From: Nonomuraea muscovyensis
GTDB taxonomy: Bacteria; Actinomycetota; Actinomycetes; Streptosporangiales; Streptosporangiaceae
DNA length: 64,000 nucleotides
Assembly: GCF_014207745.1 (NCBI RefSeq)
Contig: NZ_JACHJB010000002.1
Location: forward strand, 1,054,001 to 1,118,000
Direction: 5' to 3'
Both the position numbers and the translations under genes were made by a program. Positions 52,801 through 60,519 of the stretch are shown here, in pieces. How positions within the stretch are numbered: position 1 is the stretch's first letter; each line of letters starts with the position of its first letter. The notes below the pieces were generated by a model, which saw only the letters and a program-made list of their open reading frames with translations, did no database searches and was not told the origin of the DNA.

Positions 52801-53091
52801 CCGCAGCGCATAACCCGGCGCCGCGCTCACCAGCAGCCGGGCCGGCGTGCGCGGCGGACGTCCGGGCTCCAGCAACCGACGCAGGTTGGACACATACGCC
52901 TGCAGGGACATCAGCGCCCGCGCGGGCGGCTCCCCGCGCCACAGATCCTCGATCATCCGGTCGACCGGCACGACCTGCCCACGCGCCGCCACCAGCAACG
53001 CCAGCACGCCCCGCTGCCGCGGCCCGCCGAGGTGAACGGCCGCACCGTCCACCTCCGCTGCGAACGCGCCCAGCACCCGGATGAAGACCAT
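49861..53091 (-). CDS. Large SARP-family regulator (OmpR-HTH, BTAD, AAA ATPase, TPR)
   Basis: A 1076-residue protein from ATG 53091 (MVFIRVLGAFAAEVDGAAVH). The order is Trans_reg_C winged helix (residues about 1-95: GGPRQRGVLALLVAARGQVV, ALMSLQAYVSNLRRLLEPG), BTAD (about 96-245), Walker A VTGEAGLGKSTLLEHL (Lys near 317), Walker B AVVLDDLHWADATT, STAND-type arms, then a long TPR-like tail with no C-terminal LuxR HTH. It is an AfsR-like activator. In the divergent 101-bp promoter three TCCAA direct repeats spaced 11 bp match the SARP binding rule. Its target is therefore the hemerythrin/DUF4267/FAD-oxidase operon and perhaps itself. Confidence 0.92.
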   Translation of the reverse strand: MVFIRVLGAFAAEVDGAAVHLGGPRQRGVLALLVAARGQVVPVDRMIEDLWRGEPPARALMSLQAYVSNLRRLLEPGRPPRTPARLLVSAAPGYALRLPPEAVDAWRFEGLLGQARTDTDLRAAQARLAEALGLWQGPAFAEVADEPWAAAETARLNELRLVATELHVAAGLRIGDPAAVVPEAERLTRDEPLREEGWRLHALALWSSGRQADALATLRRARGILAEELGLDPGPDLTALEEAILTQRTDVLRATVPPPPLTAPLPQVAPLPGAAPIVEAPFVGREAQLSALVTAATGAATDGARIALVTGEAGLGKSTLLEHLGRRLEHDGWLVAVGRCPEVDSAPPAWAWTEALRAAAATTSPGEFANDLAPLLTDTEPVNADATAGRFRLRQAVWKWLAAVATERPVAVVLDDLHWADATTLELLGGGLGVRAPILVVAAYRADESGHLTETLASLARATPLRLALPGLNDEAVAELVRAECEADEETIAGIAERTGGNPFYVRESARLLNGEGALVALSEVPEGVRDVLRRRLARLPEGGVSVLRLAAVAGRESSVDVLVKAADTDEDGVMDALDAGVIAGLLDEPGPGLIRFVHALVRDTLIADVSRLRATRMHARIAAALEGTDDIAALAHHYARAGSPKAVGYCVQAAELAEARYAHDVAADLLTDAVTNSTGPDERVELLGRLLRAQIRAGAVAAARETRREAVEYAESLGRDDLMIAAFTAWTEPTAWQARTYGTVDRPIVDRLSRLLKRDLTPSVRSRLLTAYAHELVGEDDPTVVEAAQEALDLATEPRLRAAALEILAEVHGDAELCRELVEIGTEHDLPVYRVTGLLNHAGVAAAANDPVTMHQVITEALELARTYRMREAIAVAEITLASLALIEGRFADAELLYIKADEGMRRIGSVHATGFLELALATIWLNEGTLGAHLDDVRALHAALGSMTSDLLALALHANGLDAEAREVRASPSPIRPDFFFTFLTTLRAMAIVALNDRDAAEEIYATLLPHRNGPPAGAASLSVALRPVAHTLGELAVLLGRTEAAAHFTQAATIADRWNAPHWAAEARSRTTT

Positions 53092-53115
53092 GATCTGCAC
53101 ATCGTATGTGGACGT

Positions 53116-53144
53116 TCCAAATCGGCTCCAAGCCCCCTCCAAAT
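53116..53144 (+). promoter_or_regulatory. SARP binding site: three TCCAA repeats at 11-bp spacing
   Basis: TCCAAAT (53116), TCCAAGC (53127) and TCCAAAT (53138) are heptamers exactly 11 bp apart, as expected for tandem SARP protomers on one DNA face. The CAGCCT hexamer 9 nt downstream (53154-53159) is a weak -10 candidate for the plus-strand operon starting at 53193. Confidence 0.75.
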
Positions 53145-53192
53145 ACCCGGGAGCAGCCTGAACACATCGCAACCGACCGAGGGCAGGAACAG

Positions 53193-53831
53193 ATGAGCGT
53201 CGACACCCAGGACATGGAGATCGTCCACCGCGTGCTCCGCCGTGAGTCACGGCTGCTGATGGAGCTCGTCGCGGCCGTCACCCCGGGTGACACCGCTCGC
53301 GCCAAGGTGATCGCCGACCACTTCCGCGTCTACCGGCTGGGCCTGCGCAACCATCACGAGGGCGAGGACGAGCTGCTGTGGCCGCCGCTGCTTTCCCGGG
53401 TGGACCTGGAGGCCGACATCGTCCTGCGCATGCAGGCCCAGCACGAACGCATCGCGGCCACCCTGACCAGGCTGGACGCCGCGGTCCCCGCCTGGGAGGC
53501 CACCGCGGGCGCCGACGAACGCGACACCCTCGTGGCCGCCCTGTCCGAGCACCGCTCGGTCCTGCTGGAACACCTCGACGACGAGGAGGCCACCCTCCTC
53601 CCGCTCGCGGCCAAGCACATCACACAACAGGAGTGGGCCTCCCTGGGCGACCACCTGGTGAACAACACTCCCAAGCTCACCCTGCTCACGCTCTTCGGCG
53701 CCGTCCTGGAAGACGCGAACCCGGCCGAGCGCGCCATCGTCCTCGGCGGCCTGCCCGCCCCGGTCCGCGTCATCTGGCACGTCGTCGGCCGCCACCGCTA
53801 CGCCCGCCACATCCGCCGTGTCCGCGGCTGA
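53193..53831 (+). CDS. Hemerythrin domain protein
   Basis: A 212-residue protein from ATG 53193 with GGCAGGAACAG upstream. Di-iron-type helices are VHRVLRRESRLLMELV, LGLRNHHEGEDELLWPPLLS, QAQHERIAATLTRLD and LEHLDDEEATLLPLAAKHI. The C-terminal extension (about 165-212) is basic. Probably an oxygen, NO or iron-binding protein. First gene of the SARP-controlled operon. Its HHEGEDELLWP motif places it closer to HHE proteins fused to or partnered with flavoproteins. Confidence 0.88.
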   Translation: MSVDTQDMEIVHRVLRRESRLLMELVAAVTPGDTARAKVIADHFRVYRLGLRNHHEGEDELLWPPLLSRVDLEADIVLRMQAQHERIAATLTRLDAAVPAWEATAGADERDTLVAALSEHRSVLLEHLDDEEATLLPLAAKHITQQEWASLGDHLVNNTPKLTLLTLFGAVLEDANPAERAIVLGGLPAPVRVIWHVVGRHRYARHIRRVRG

Positions 53832-53866
53832 ACCCTGCCCAGTCCGAACGTCAAAGGAGAACAACC

Positions 53867-54280
53867 ATGTCGCTGAAGAAGCTCAACACCGTCCTGGCCA
53901 CCGCCGTCGTCCTGTTCACCCTCTACCTCGGGTTGTCGTTCGTCCTGCCCCTCGAGACGTCCTTCCCGGGCCTGCCGAACTGGCCCTCTGGCGACAGCGG
54001 CTTCCCTATCGTTAAGGGCAGCCGCGAAATCGCGATGGGCCTGGCCATGGGCGTCCTGCTGGTGACGGGTCACCGCCGCGCCCTGGGCTGGGTCCTGCTG
54101 ATGGTGGCCGTCGCCCCGTTCGGCGACATGGTCAACGTCCTGGCTCACCATGGCTCCACGGCCGCCGCGTTCGGCATCCACGGCCTGACCTCGGCGTTGA
54201 TCGCGGTCACGGGAGTGCTGATCGTCCGCGAGACCAGCAAGGCGCGCAAGGCCCAGGAGGCCGCCGCGCAGCCCGCCTGA
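53867..54280 (+). CDS. DUF4267 family small membrane protein
   Basis: A 137-residue protein with four membrane spans: NTVLATAVVLFTLYLGLSFV, EIAMGLAMGVLLVTGHRRAL, WVLLMVAVAPFGDMVNVLAH, GIHGLTSALIAVTGVLIVRE. DUF4267 has no known activity. The AAAGGAG ribosome site is well placed. It sits between the hemerythrin and FAD-oxidase genes on one transcript and may anchor or accompany them. Confidence 0.85.
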   Translation: MSLKKLNTVLATAVVLFTLYLGLSFVLPLETSFPGLPNWPSGDSGFPIVKGSREIAMGLAMGVLLVTGHRRALGWVLLMVAVAPFGDMVNVLAHHGSTAAAFGIHGLTSALIAVTGVLIVRETSKARKAQEAAAQPA

Positions 54281-54344
54281 CGTCCCCGTAGTGCAGCACG
54301 GTATTCCTTCGCATTTTCTGACAACTCGAAAAAGGGAGACGACG

Positions 54345-55655
54345 ATGACGATCAACGATCTGCGCGGTGTCCTCAAGGGGCGCGTGCTCCTGCCCGATGA
54401 CGACGGCTTCGAACAGGCGGCCACCGCGTGGAATCTGACCGTCAGGCAGCCGGTGGCGGCCGTGGCGGAGGCCGCGGATGCCGATGACGTGGCGGCGCTC
54501 GTGCGTTATGCGCGGCGGGCGGGTATGACGGTGACCGCGCAGCCGAGCGGGCATGGCGCCTCGGGTGATGTGCAGGGCCTGATCCTGCTGCGTACCGGCC
54601 TGCTGAACGAGGTGGAGGTACGCGCGCAGGAGCGCGTGGTCCGGGTGGGCGCGGGCGTGAAGTGGGGGCAGGTGCTGGCGGCGGCCGGTCCGCTGGGTCT
54701 GACCGGCCTGGCCGGCAGCGCGCCGGGAGTCAGCGTGACCGGCTACACCCTGGGCGGTGGGGTCGGCTGGTTCAGCCGCAAGTACGGCTTCGCCTCCGAC
54801 AGCGTGCGGGCTGTCGACATCGTGGACGCCGATGGCGAGCCGGGCCGGGTGACCGCCGAATCCGATCCCGAGCTGTTCTGGGCGCTGCGCGGCGGTGGCG
54901 GGGACTTCGCGGTGGTGACCGCCCTCGAACTCGAGCTGTATCCCGCGCCAGTCCTGTACGGCGGGCGCGTGATCTGGCCGGAGCACCGGACCAGGGAGGT
55001 GTACGACGCGTTCCTGGAGATCACCGCCGAGGCGCCGCGTGAACTCAGTGTCTGGATCAACCGGCTCCAGCCACCCGGCGCGCCGCCGATGGTCACGCTG
55101 GATCTGGCCTACCTGGGTGAGGCGGCTCAGGGGGAGGACCTGCTGGCGCGCATCGACAAGATCGAGGGCGCGATCTCCGACAGCCGCGGCGTCGTCCCGG
55201 TTGCCGACCTGGGTGACATCACCGCCGAGCCCACCGATCCGGCCCCATCCATCGCTCGTGCGGAGCTGCTCACCGGCCTGGACGCGGACGCGGTGGAGCT
55301 CCTGCTGGCCAAGCCGGTCGAACCACTCATCAACGTGCAGATCAGGCACCTGGGCGGGGCGCTCGCCGAGCCGGGCGGCGGGGCCGGTGCGAGCGGCGCG
55401 GTGGCTGAGCCGTACCTGCTCGGCCTGCTGGGTCTCGGCCTGCCGCACGCGGCCGATGCGACGCGCGCCAAGCAGGCCGAGGTCGTGGCCGACCTGGAGG
55501 CCTACATCAGCGGCCGCAAGCCGTACACCCTGCTGTCTCCCGGGGACACGGCGGCGACGTCCTTCTCCGGCAGCGCGCTCGCGCGGCTGCGGGAGATCAA
55601 GCGGGCCCGTGACCCGCACAACGTGTTCCGCGCGAACTACCCGGTGCTCGGATAG
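54345..55655 (+). CDS. FAD-linked oxidase (PCMH/BBE type)
   Basis: A 436-residue protein from ATG 54345 with AAGGGAG upstream. The PCMH FAD domain spans about 30-200 (PVAAVAEAADADDVAALVRY, TAQPSGHGASGDVQGLILLR, SVTGYTLGGGVGWFSRKYGF, LFWALRGGGGDFAVVTALEL), and a BBE-like end reads RARDPHNVFRANYPVLG. The His in PSGHGAS occupies the place of the usual covalent-flavin histidine. It oxidises alcohols, sugars or polyketide-type substrates, reducing O2. Third gene of the SARP-controlled operon; followed by a strong terminator. Confidence 0.9.
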   Translation: MTINDLRGVLKGRVLLPDDDGFEQAATAWNLTVRQPVAAVAEAADADDVAALVRYARRAGMTVTAQPSGHGASGDVQGLILLRTGLLNEVEVRAQERVVRVGAGVKWGQVLAAAGPLGLTGLAGSAPGVSVTGYTLGGGVGWFSRKYGFASDSVRAVDIVDADGEPGRVTAESDPELFWALRGGGGDFAVVTALELELYPAPVLYGGRVIWPEHRTREVYDAFLEITAEAPRELSVWINRLQPPGAPPMVTLDLAYLGEAAQGEDLLARIDKIEGAISDSRGVVPVADLGDITAEPTDPAPSIARAELLTGLDADAVELLLAKPVEPLINVQIRHLGGALAEPGGGAGASGAVAEPYLLGLLGLGLPHAADATRAKQAEVVADLEAYISGRKPYTLLSPGDTAATSFSGSALARLREIKRARDPHNVFRANYPVLG

Positions 55656-55674
55656 ATCGGTCCCAGCAGGTCAC

Positions 55675-55703
55675 GGCCCCTCCGCCCACCGGGCGGCGGG
55701 GCC
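55675..55703 (+). terminator. Strong hairpin after the FAD-oxidase operon
   Basis: GGCCCC-T-CCGCCC pairs with GGGCGG-C-GGGGCC around an ACC loop, 19 nt after the stop. One T/C mismatch interrupts a 13-position stem. Confidence 0.7.
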
Positions 55704-55769
55704 GCGCCGAACCCGCGTGATCGCCGCGAGCACTGTGAAGGGCACACCCATACACGAAGGACTCGCGCA

Positions 55770-55960
55770 TGAGGGGTTTCCGGTGCACCGTGGCGATCAG
55801 CAGATCCCCCGGCGCATCGGTGACCTCCCGCTCCCGCTCCCGCTCCACCAACAGCGCGGCCAGCAACGTCACCGCGGACGCCTGCGAACTGCGCGCACGG
55901 CGCCGCAGATGCGACGGCGTCGTGCCCGGCGGGTTCGCCCTGGATGACTTCCTCATCGAC
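55770..55960 (-). pseudogene. Tn3-family transposase fragment
   Basis: PSHLRRRARSSQASAVTLLA, ALLVEREREREVTDAPGD and LLIATVHR match the Tn3 TnpA region near residues 200-250 (HLR..p...rlTLLAALl..REaEITDaLvdLLi..VHkIN). The ERERER comes from three copies of a six-base unit, possibly a slippage expansion. Flanking transposase sequence is absent. Confidence 0.6.
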
Positions 55961-55984
55961 ACCACCGCGCCGCATGTCCCCTCC

Positions 55985-56181
55985 ACGACCGCTGCACCAC
56001 CACCAAGACCGGCCGCATCCCCACCAAGGGCGGCTACGAGCTGGACGCCGTCCTGCGCGTGAAACTGCCCGACACTCTCACCGCGGACCAGGCACGAACC
56101 CTCCTGGACACCACCCACCAGGTGTGCCCCTACTCCAACGCCACCCGCGGCAACATGCCCGTCGAACTGCTCCTCGACTGA
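55985..56181 (+). pseudogene. Ohr/OsmC peroxiredoxin C-terminal fragment
   Basis: TTTKTGRIPTKGGYELDAVL, RVKLPDTLTADQARTLLDTT and HQVCPYSNATRGNMPVELLL form the C-terminal third of Ohr-type organic hydroperoxide reductases. The resolving Cys lies in the hallmark VCPYSNATRGN. The N-terminal half with the peroxidatic Cys is gone, replaced by Tn3 debris. Confidence 0.75.
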
Positions 56182-56272
56182 CGAGTACGAGGCCGCCGGG
56201 CTGATGCCTGACGAAAGTGAGGGTGCGATCGTCATTGCGCACCTGTTGTGCCGGAGCTCACGGAAGTGCGGC

Positions 56273-56309
56273 TTGACCTTGACCTTAGGGCAGGGCCGAC
56301 GCTGGTGGC
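56273..56309 (+). promoter_or_regulatory. MerR-like promoter of the hydrolase-merR operon
   Basis: CTTGACCTTGACCTTAGGGCAGGG carries a TTGACC -35 element and CCTT...AGGG dyad-like arms. A GACGCT -10-like hexamer lies 19-20 nt downstream. The wide spacer is typical of MerR-controlled promoters, and the ATG at 56310 would be nearly leaderless. Confidence 0.45.
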
Positions 56310-57113
56310 ATGACGAACGCAAACGCGGCCCACTCGGGCTGGAGTGGCATGTTGCCGGTGGAAGACACCGCACTGGCCGTGACCGACACCGGCGGGACAG
56401 CTACCCCCGTGGTCTACCTGAACGGTTCCTACGCCAGCCAGCGGCACTGGCGACCCGTCATCGACGACCTGGGGCCGGGGTGGCGGCACATCACCTACGA
56501 CGAGCGGGCTCGCGGCAAATCGAAGAAGTCAGCTGACTACTCCTTCGAGGCCTGCGTCCGGGACCTCGACGCCGTCCTGAGAGCCAGGAAGGTGGAGCGG
56601 CCGATCCTGGTGGGCTGGTCCTATGGCGCGCTGCTCGGGGTGCACTGGGCCGCCCGGTACCCGGACCGCGTCGCCGGCGTGGTCGGGGTCGACGGCCCGT
56701 TCCCGTCCGGCTGGACCGACGATGCCGGCCACGAACGCATCCGGCGGCTGTTCCACAAGGTCCGGTGGGCGTTGCCGATGGCGCGCCTCGTCGGCAACGC
56801 CGCGCGGATGAGCGCCGAACAGCATGCCGACATCAACATCGAGGCCCACATCCTCCACGCCGCTCTCGAACCTGTCCTCAACAGCCTGACCGTCCCGGTC
56901 CGCTACGTGGTCGGCTCGGGAGAGGCCCTGGGAAGCAAGAATGATGAACAGGAGCAGATGCGCACTACCCTCAACCCTGTGCTAGCCCGTAACCCGAACC
57001 TCGCGATCAGTGCGAAGGTCGCCAGCAACCACGGCACGATCGTGCGCAAGGATTTCCGCGCCATCGCCGAGGCCACCCGCGAGGTCGCCGCCCTCACCCG
57101 CGAAAGGCGCTGA
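56310..57113 (+). CDS. Alpha/beta hydrolase
   Basis: A 267-residue hydrolase. The pattern is VVYLNGSYASQRHWRPVIDD, ITYDERARGKSKKS (cap strand), nucleophile ILVGWSYGALLGVHWAARYP, and C-terminal His in ASNHGTIVRKDFRAI. Related to haloalkane dehalogenase/epoxide hydrolase-type serine hydrolases, substrate unknown. The MerR gene follows after 5 bp, an arrangement in which the regulator controls its own operon. Confidence 0.88.
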   Translation: MTNANAAHSGWSGMLPVEDTALAVTDTGGTATPVVYLNGSYASQRHWRPVIDDLGPGWRHITYDERARGKSKKSADYSFEACVRDLDAVLRARKVERPILVGWSYGALLGVHWAARYPDRVAGVVGVDGPFPSGWTDDAGHERIRRLFHKVRWALPMARLVGNAARMSAEQHADINIEAHILHAALEPVLNSLTVPVRYVVGSGEALGSKNDEQEQMRTTLNPVLARNPNLAISAKVASNHGTIVRKDFRAIAEATREVAALTRERR

Positions 57114-57118
57114 CGACC

Positions 57119-57892
57119 ATGGTCGGCGGCGTCACCATCGGCCAGGCGGCGGCCTTCGCCAACATCACGATCAAGACCATACGCCACTACCACCAGCTCG
57201 GCTTGGTCGACGAACCGCACCGCGACAGTTCTGGCTATCGCCGCTACAGCTCGTCCGACCTGCTGCGGCTGGTCCAGGTCCGGACCCTGGCCGAGTCCGG
57301 CGTACCACTGTCCGAGATCAGCGCCCTGCTCGACGCCGACCCGCAGCGGTTCGCCGCCGACCTGGCCGAGGTCAAGCGGCGGCTGACCGAGCGGATCGAG
57401 GAGCTGATCACGCGCCGCGACCTGCTGGACCGGCTGGCCAACGGTGACCGGACCCTGCTGCCCGACCGGGCCTGCGCGCTGCTGGACCGGGCCGCCGGCC
57501 TCGGCTTCACCTCCGACGAGGTGGCCGCCTACCGCGAGGGCATGGTGCTGACCAGGGCCCTGATCCCCGACGGCTTCGACGACTACCTCACCAAGGCCGA
57601 GCACGCCCTCGACGACACCCGGTTCGTCGACTTGAACAAGCAATGCTGGGCCGCCAAGGACCTGGATCCCGACGACCCCCGCATCAAGGAACTCGCGACC
57701 GCCCTGGCCGACCGCTTCCTGGCCAACCCCGCGTTGCTCGCGATCCCGAACGGCCTGCAGGCCCGCACCGACGCCACCCGCTACGGCCTGCTCAACCACC
57801 ACGGCGAAGACCAGGCACCGGCCATGGCCCGGCTGACCACGCTGGTCGAGGCGAAACTGCGCTCCGCCGGCGTGGACATCCCCCACCAATGA
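57119..57892 (+). CDS. MerR family regulator with long C-terminal domain
   Basis: A 257-residue protein: wHTH at about residues 3-75 (VTIGQAAAFANITIKTIRHY, HRDSSGYRRYSSSDLLRLVQ), coiled-coil (LAEVKRRLTERIEELITRRD), and a 135-residue helical effector domain (LGFTSDEVAAYREGMVLTRA, HALDDTRFVDLNKQCWAAKD). The large effector domain suggests a small-molecule sensor of the TipAL/BmrR kind. Second gene of the hydrolase operon; the upstream promoter has MerR features. Confidence 0.88.
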   Translation: MVGGVTIGQAAAFANITIKTIRHYHQLGLVDEPHRDSSGYRRYSSSDLLRLVQVRTLAESGVPLSEISALLDADPQRFAADLAEVKRRLTERIEELITRRDLLDRLANGDRTLLPDRACALLDRAAGLGFTSDEVAAYREGMVLTRALIPDGFDDYLTKAEHALDDTRFVDLNKQCWAAKDLDPDDPRIKELATALADRFLANPALLAIPNGLQARTDATRYGLLNHHGEDQAPAMARLTTLVEAKLRSAGVDIPHQ

Positions 57893-58183
57893 TCGCGGCC
57901 CGGGTGACCGTAATCGGATCCGAACCACCGTTCACGATCCGGTCCGGGTATCGGCTGCCCGCATCACATCCGCACGCGCGCCTGGGACTTCCAGGTCCGC
58001 CAGCTGATGGGCGCGCAGCCGCACCGCCCGCACCCTCAAAATCGGCCGCTTCACCGCCTACGCAGCGCTGACCAGCAGCTATTCCGCGGCCACCCACGAG
58101 CGCCGAGTGGCCATCAGGCGGTGCGGGTCGACGAACTGCTGGTTCTGCCACCGCTGATTCCTGCGCGCTTCCTCCTCGACCCC
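57893..58183. other. No recognisable gene
   Basis: Frames between the MerR stop and the convergent MFS stop overlap without signatures. I see no clear terminator hairpin here. Confidence 0.3.
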
Positions 58184-59392
58184 CTACGCGCTCGGCGACG
58201 TGAGCACGCGCCGGAGACCCCATACGGCCAGCAGGGACGCCGCGCCCGCCGCGCCGACGACCAGGCCGGGCGCTGACACCTCGCCCAACGCCCCGCCGCC
58301 GGCCGCGAACAGCCCCTGCAACGTCATGGTCCCGGTCAGCGCCAGCCCGAAGGCCTGGCCTCGGTTCGCCTCCGGCACCGCCTCCAGGAAGCGCCGAGCC
58401 AGCCCCAACTGGTACGCGACCCCGAACCCGGACACGGCGAGCAGCAGGGCCGCGGTGACCGGCCCGGGCGAGAGCACGAACCCGAGCAGCGGCGCGCCGA
58501 GCAGCAGTGCCAGCGGCCCGGCCAGCCGTTCCCTTCGTGCCGGGGTGACCAGCCGGCCGATCGCGAGGTCGCCGGTGAACATGCCGAGCGCCACGGCGGT
58601 GAACAGCAGCCCGGCCGAGTCCGGCATGCCGATCTGGACGGCGTACGGGACGAGCACGCCCTCGGCGCCGACCATGAGCGCGGGCGGCAGCCACTGGGCC
58701 AGCAGCAGCGAACGGATCGCCGGCCGGCGCAGCAGTTCGCGATTGACGCGCCAGGTCTCGCGTACCGCGTACCCTGCGGCCGTGCCGCGGCGCGGCCGCT
58801 CGGCCAGCCGCAGGCGTAGCAGCGCGGCGGACAGCAGGCAGCTCGCCACGGTGATCCAGAGCGCACCGTACGGGCCGAGCGCCGCGATCAGCATTGCGCC
58901 CACGGCGAAGCCGAGCACCTGCGTGCCGCCGGCGGCCATGGAGAATACGGCCCGGCCGAGCACGTACCGGTCGCCGTCGAGCAGTTCGGGCAGCAGCGCG
59001 CTGCGCGCCGCGGAGGCGACCGCGCTGGGGATGCCGGTGACGAACACCAGCACCAGCATCGCGGTGGGAGAGAGCAGCCCGGCGGCGAGCACAGCGGCGA
59101 CCGCGGCGCGGACCAGGTCGTAGCCGACCATCACGGCCCGCGGCGGCCACCGGTCGGCGTACGCCAGCAGCAGCGTGCCGCCGAGGGCGTAGGGCAGGAA
59201 GCCGGCGACGTAGGCCAGCGCGGCCAGCAGGGGCGAGCCGGTGCCGGCGTAGACGGTCACCGAGAGCGCGAGCATCTTCACCGTCTCGCCGCCGAGGAAG
59301 AGCGTGTAGCCGGTGAACAGCACGCGGAACTGGCCTACCGCGAACACCTCGCGGTAGGTGGCCCGCGCCGGTGCGGCCTGGAGTGTCGTCAT
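58184..59392 (-). CDS. MFS transporter (12 TMS, drug-exporter type)
   Basis: A 402-residue protein from ATG 59392 with twelve hydrophobic segments, including LLAALAYVAGFLPYALGGTL, LVLVFVTGIPSAVASAARSA, LGFAVGAMLIAALGPYGALW and VVGAAGAASLLAVWGLRRVL. It resembles the MFS_3/enterobactin-exporter-like group common in actinomycetes. It is divergent from an ArsR-type regulator across 59 bp, with an exact dyad just in front of that regulator. Confidence 0.9.
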   Translation of the reverse strand: MTTLQAAPARATYREVFAVGQFRVLFTGYTLFLGGETVKMLALSVTVYAGTGSPLLAALAYVAGFLPYALGGTLLLAYADRWPPRAVMVGYDLVRAAVAAVLAAGLLSPTAMLVLVFVTGIPSAVASAARSALLPELLDGDRYVLGRAVFSMAAGGTQVLGFAVGAMLIAALGPYGALWITVASCLLSAALLRLRLAERPRRGTAAGYAVRETWRVNRELLRRPAIRSLLLAQWLPPALMVGAEGVLVPYAVQIGMPDSAGLLFTAVALGMFTGDLAIGRLVTPARRERLAGPLALLLGAPLLGFVLSPGPVTAALLLAVSGFGVAYQLGLARRFLEAVPEANRGQAFGLALTGTMTLQGLFAAGGGALGEVSAPGLVVGAAGAASLLAVWGLRRVLTSPSA

Positions 59393-59431
59393 GCGGGCCA
59401 GTCTCGGGGCGGTGCGGGCGGAGGCGTTAAG

Positions 59432-59451
59432 CTTTCGCGTGGAGGCGAAAG
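59432..59451. promoter_or_regulatory. Perfect 7-bp dyad covering the arsR ribosome site
   Basis: CTTTCGC (59432-59438) and GCGAAAG (59445-59451) flank GTGGAG. The second arm ends at the base before the ATG, so the dyad includes the GGAGG ribosome site. It could be the ArsR operator and could also form an mRNA hairpin that masks translation. Confidence 0.6.
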
Positions 59452-60450
59452 ATGCTTGCCATCGAAGTCGGGCCGGTCGACGTGGCGCACACCCGCTACG
59501 CGATCTCGCCGCTGGGTGAAGCGATGAACGCGCTGCGGGTCGCGGCGGGCAAGCAGCCGGCCGGGCCGCTGCGGCCCTGGGCGGAGCGCATCGCGCCGCG
59601 GTACGCGCGGCTGCTCTGCGAGACGCCCGCGGTCGGGGCGCTGACAACGCTGTTCCGCCGCGGCGGCTACAACGCCGACTTCATCCATCCTCCGCCTTCG
59701 GGCCTCGGCGACGACTTCGCCGTCGAACTCGCCGCGGTGCGGGCGACCCCGCTGCGCCAGGTTCGCGCGGAGATCGCCCGCAACCTGGTCGGGCTGCGTA
59801 CGCCGCCGCGCCACGTCCAGCGGATCCTGGCCGCCCCGGACGTGCTCACCCGGCTTTCGGACGCGATCGAGGCGACCTGGCACGCGCTGGTCGAGCCCGA
59901 CTGGCCGCGGCTGCGTACGGTGCTGGAGCGCGACCTGGTGCACCGCGCCGGGAACCTCGCCATGCACGGCTGGGCCGCGGCGCTGTCCGACCTGGATCCG
60001 CGGGTGGGCTGGCGCTCCGAGGGGGACGACGGTGTGATCGAGGTGCGCACCGGCCCCCGGAACGAGTGGGAGCGGCACCGGCTGGGCGGCAAGGGACTGC
60101 TGCTGATGCCGACCGTCTTCGGCACCCTCATCAGCTACGTCGAGCCGCCCTGGCCGTACGCCCTGGTGTATCCGGCGCGTGGCGTCGCGAACCTGCTCGG
60201 GCCGCCGCCCCCGCAGGGCGGTGCGGCGGCGCTGGCGCGGCTGGTCGGCCCGTACCGCGCGCAGGTGCTGCGGGCGCTCGCGGTGCCGGCGACGACCACG
60301 CAGTTGGTCCGCCAGCTGGGTCTCAGCCTCGGCGCAGTCGGCGGCCACCTGGCCGTGCTGCGCGAATCTGGCCTGGTCACGCGGACGCGGACCGGCCGAT
60401 CCGTGCGCTACGAGCGCACCCCTCTGGGCGGGATCCTGGCCGGCGACTGA
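59452..60450 (+). CDS. ArsR-type HTH regulator (DUF5937 family)
   Basis: A 332-residue protein. The N-terminal DUF5937 region (VAHTRYAISPLGEAMNALRV, RNLVGLRTPPRHVQRILAAP, RAGNLAMHGWAAALSDLDPR) precedes a C-terminal ArsR winged helix (about 255-330: RAQVLRALAVPATTTQLVRQ, LSLGAVGGHLAVLRESGLVT). These proteins usually repress an adjacent MFS pump in response to its drug substrate. That context is present here. Confidence 0.9.
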   Translation: MLAIEVGPVDVAHTRYAISPLGEAMNALRVAAGKQPAGPLRPWAERIAPRYARLLCETPAVGALTTLFRRGGYNADFIHPPPSGLGDDFAVELAAVRATPLRQVRAEIARNLVGLRTPPRHVQRILAAPDVLTRLSDAIEATWHALVEPDWPRLRTVLERDLVHRAGNLAMHGWAAALSDLDPRVGWRSEGDDGVIEVRTGPRNEWERHRLGGKGLLLMPTVFGTLISYVEPPWPYALVYPARGVANLLGPPPPQGGAAALARLVGPYRAQVLRALAVPATTTQLVRQLGLSLGAVGGHLAVLRESGLVTRTRTGRSVRYERTPLGGILAGD

Positions 60451-60519
60451 GCGCGGCCACCGGTGCCGGGCTGGATCCCAGCAGCGGCTGATTGGGAGCG
60501 CGGACGCCAGATGTGCAGA

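Noticed and set aside
52100..53305. 401-codon minus-strand frame overlapping the SARP gene start
   Set aside because: Out-of-frame reading of the SARP gene, and it would cross the divergent promoter.
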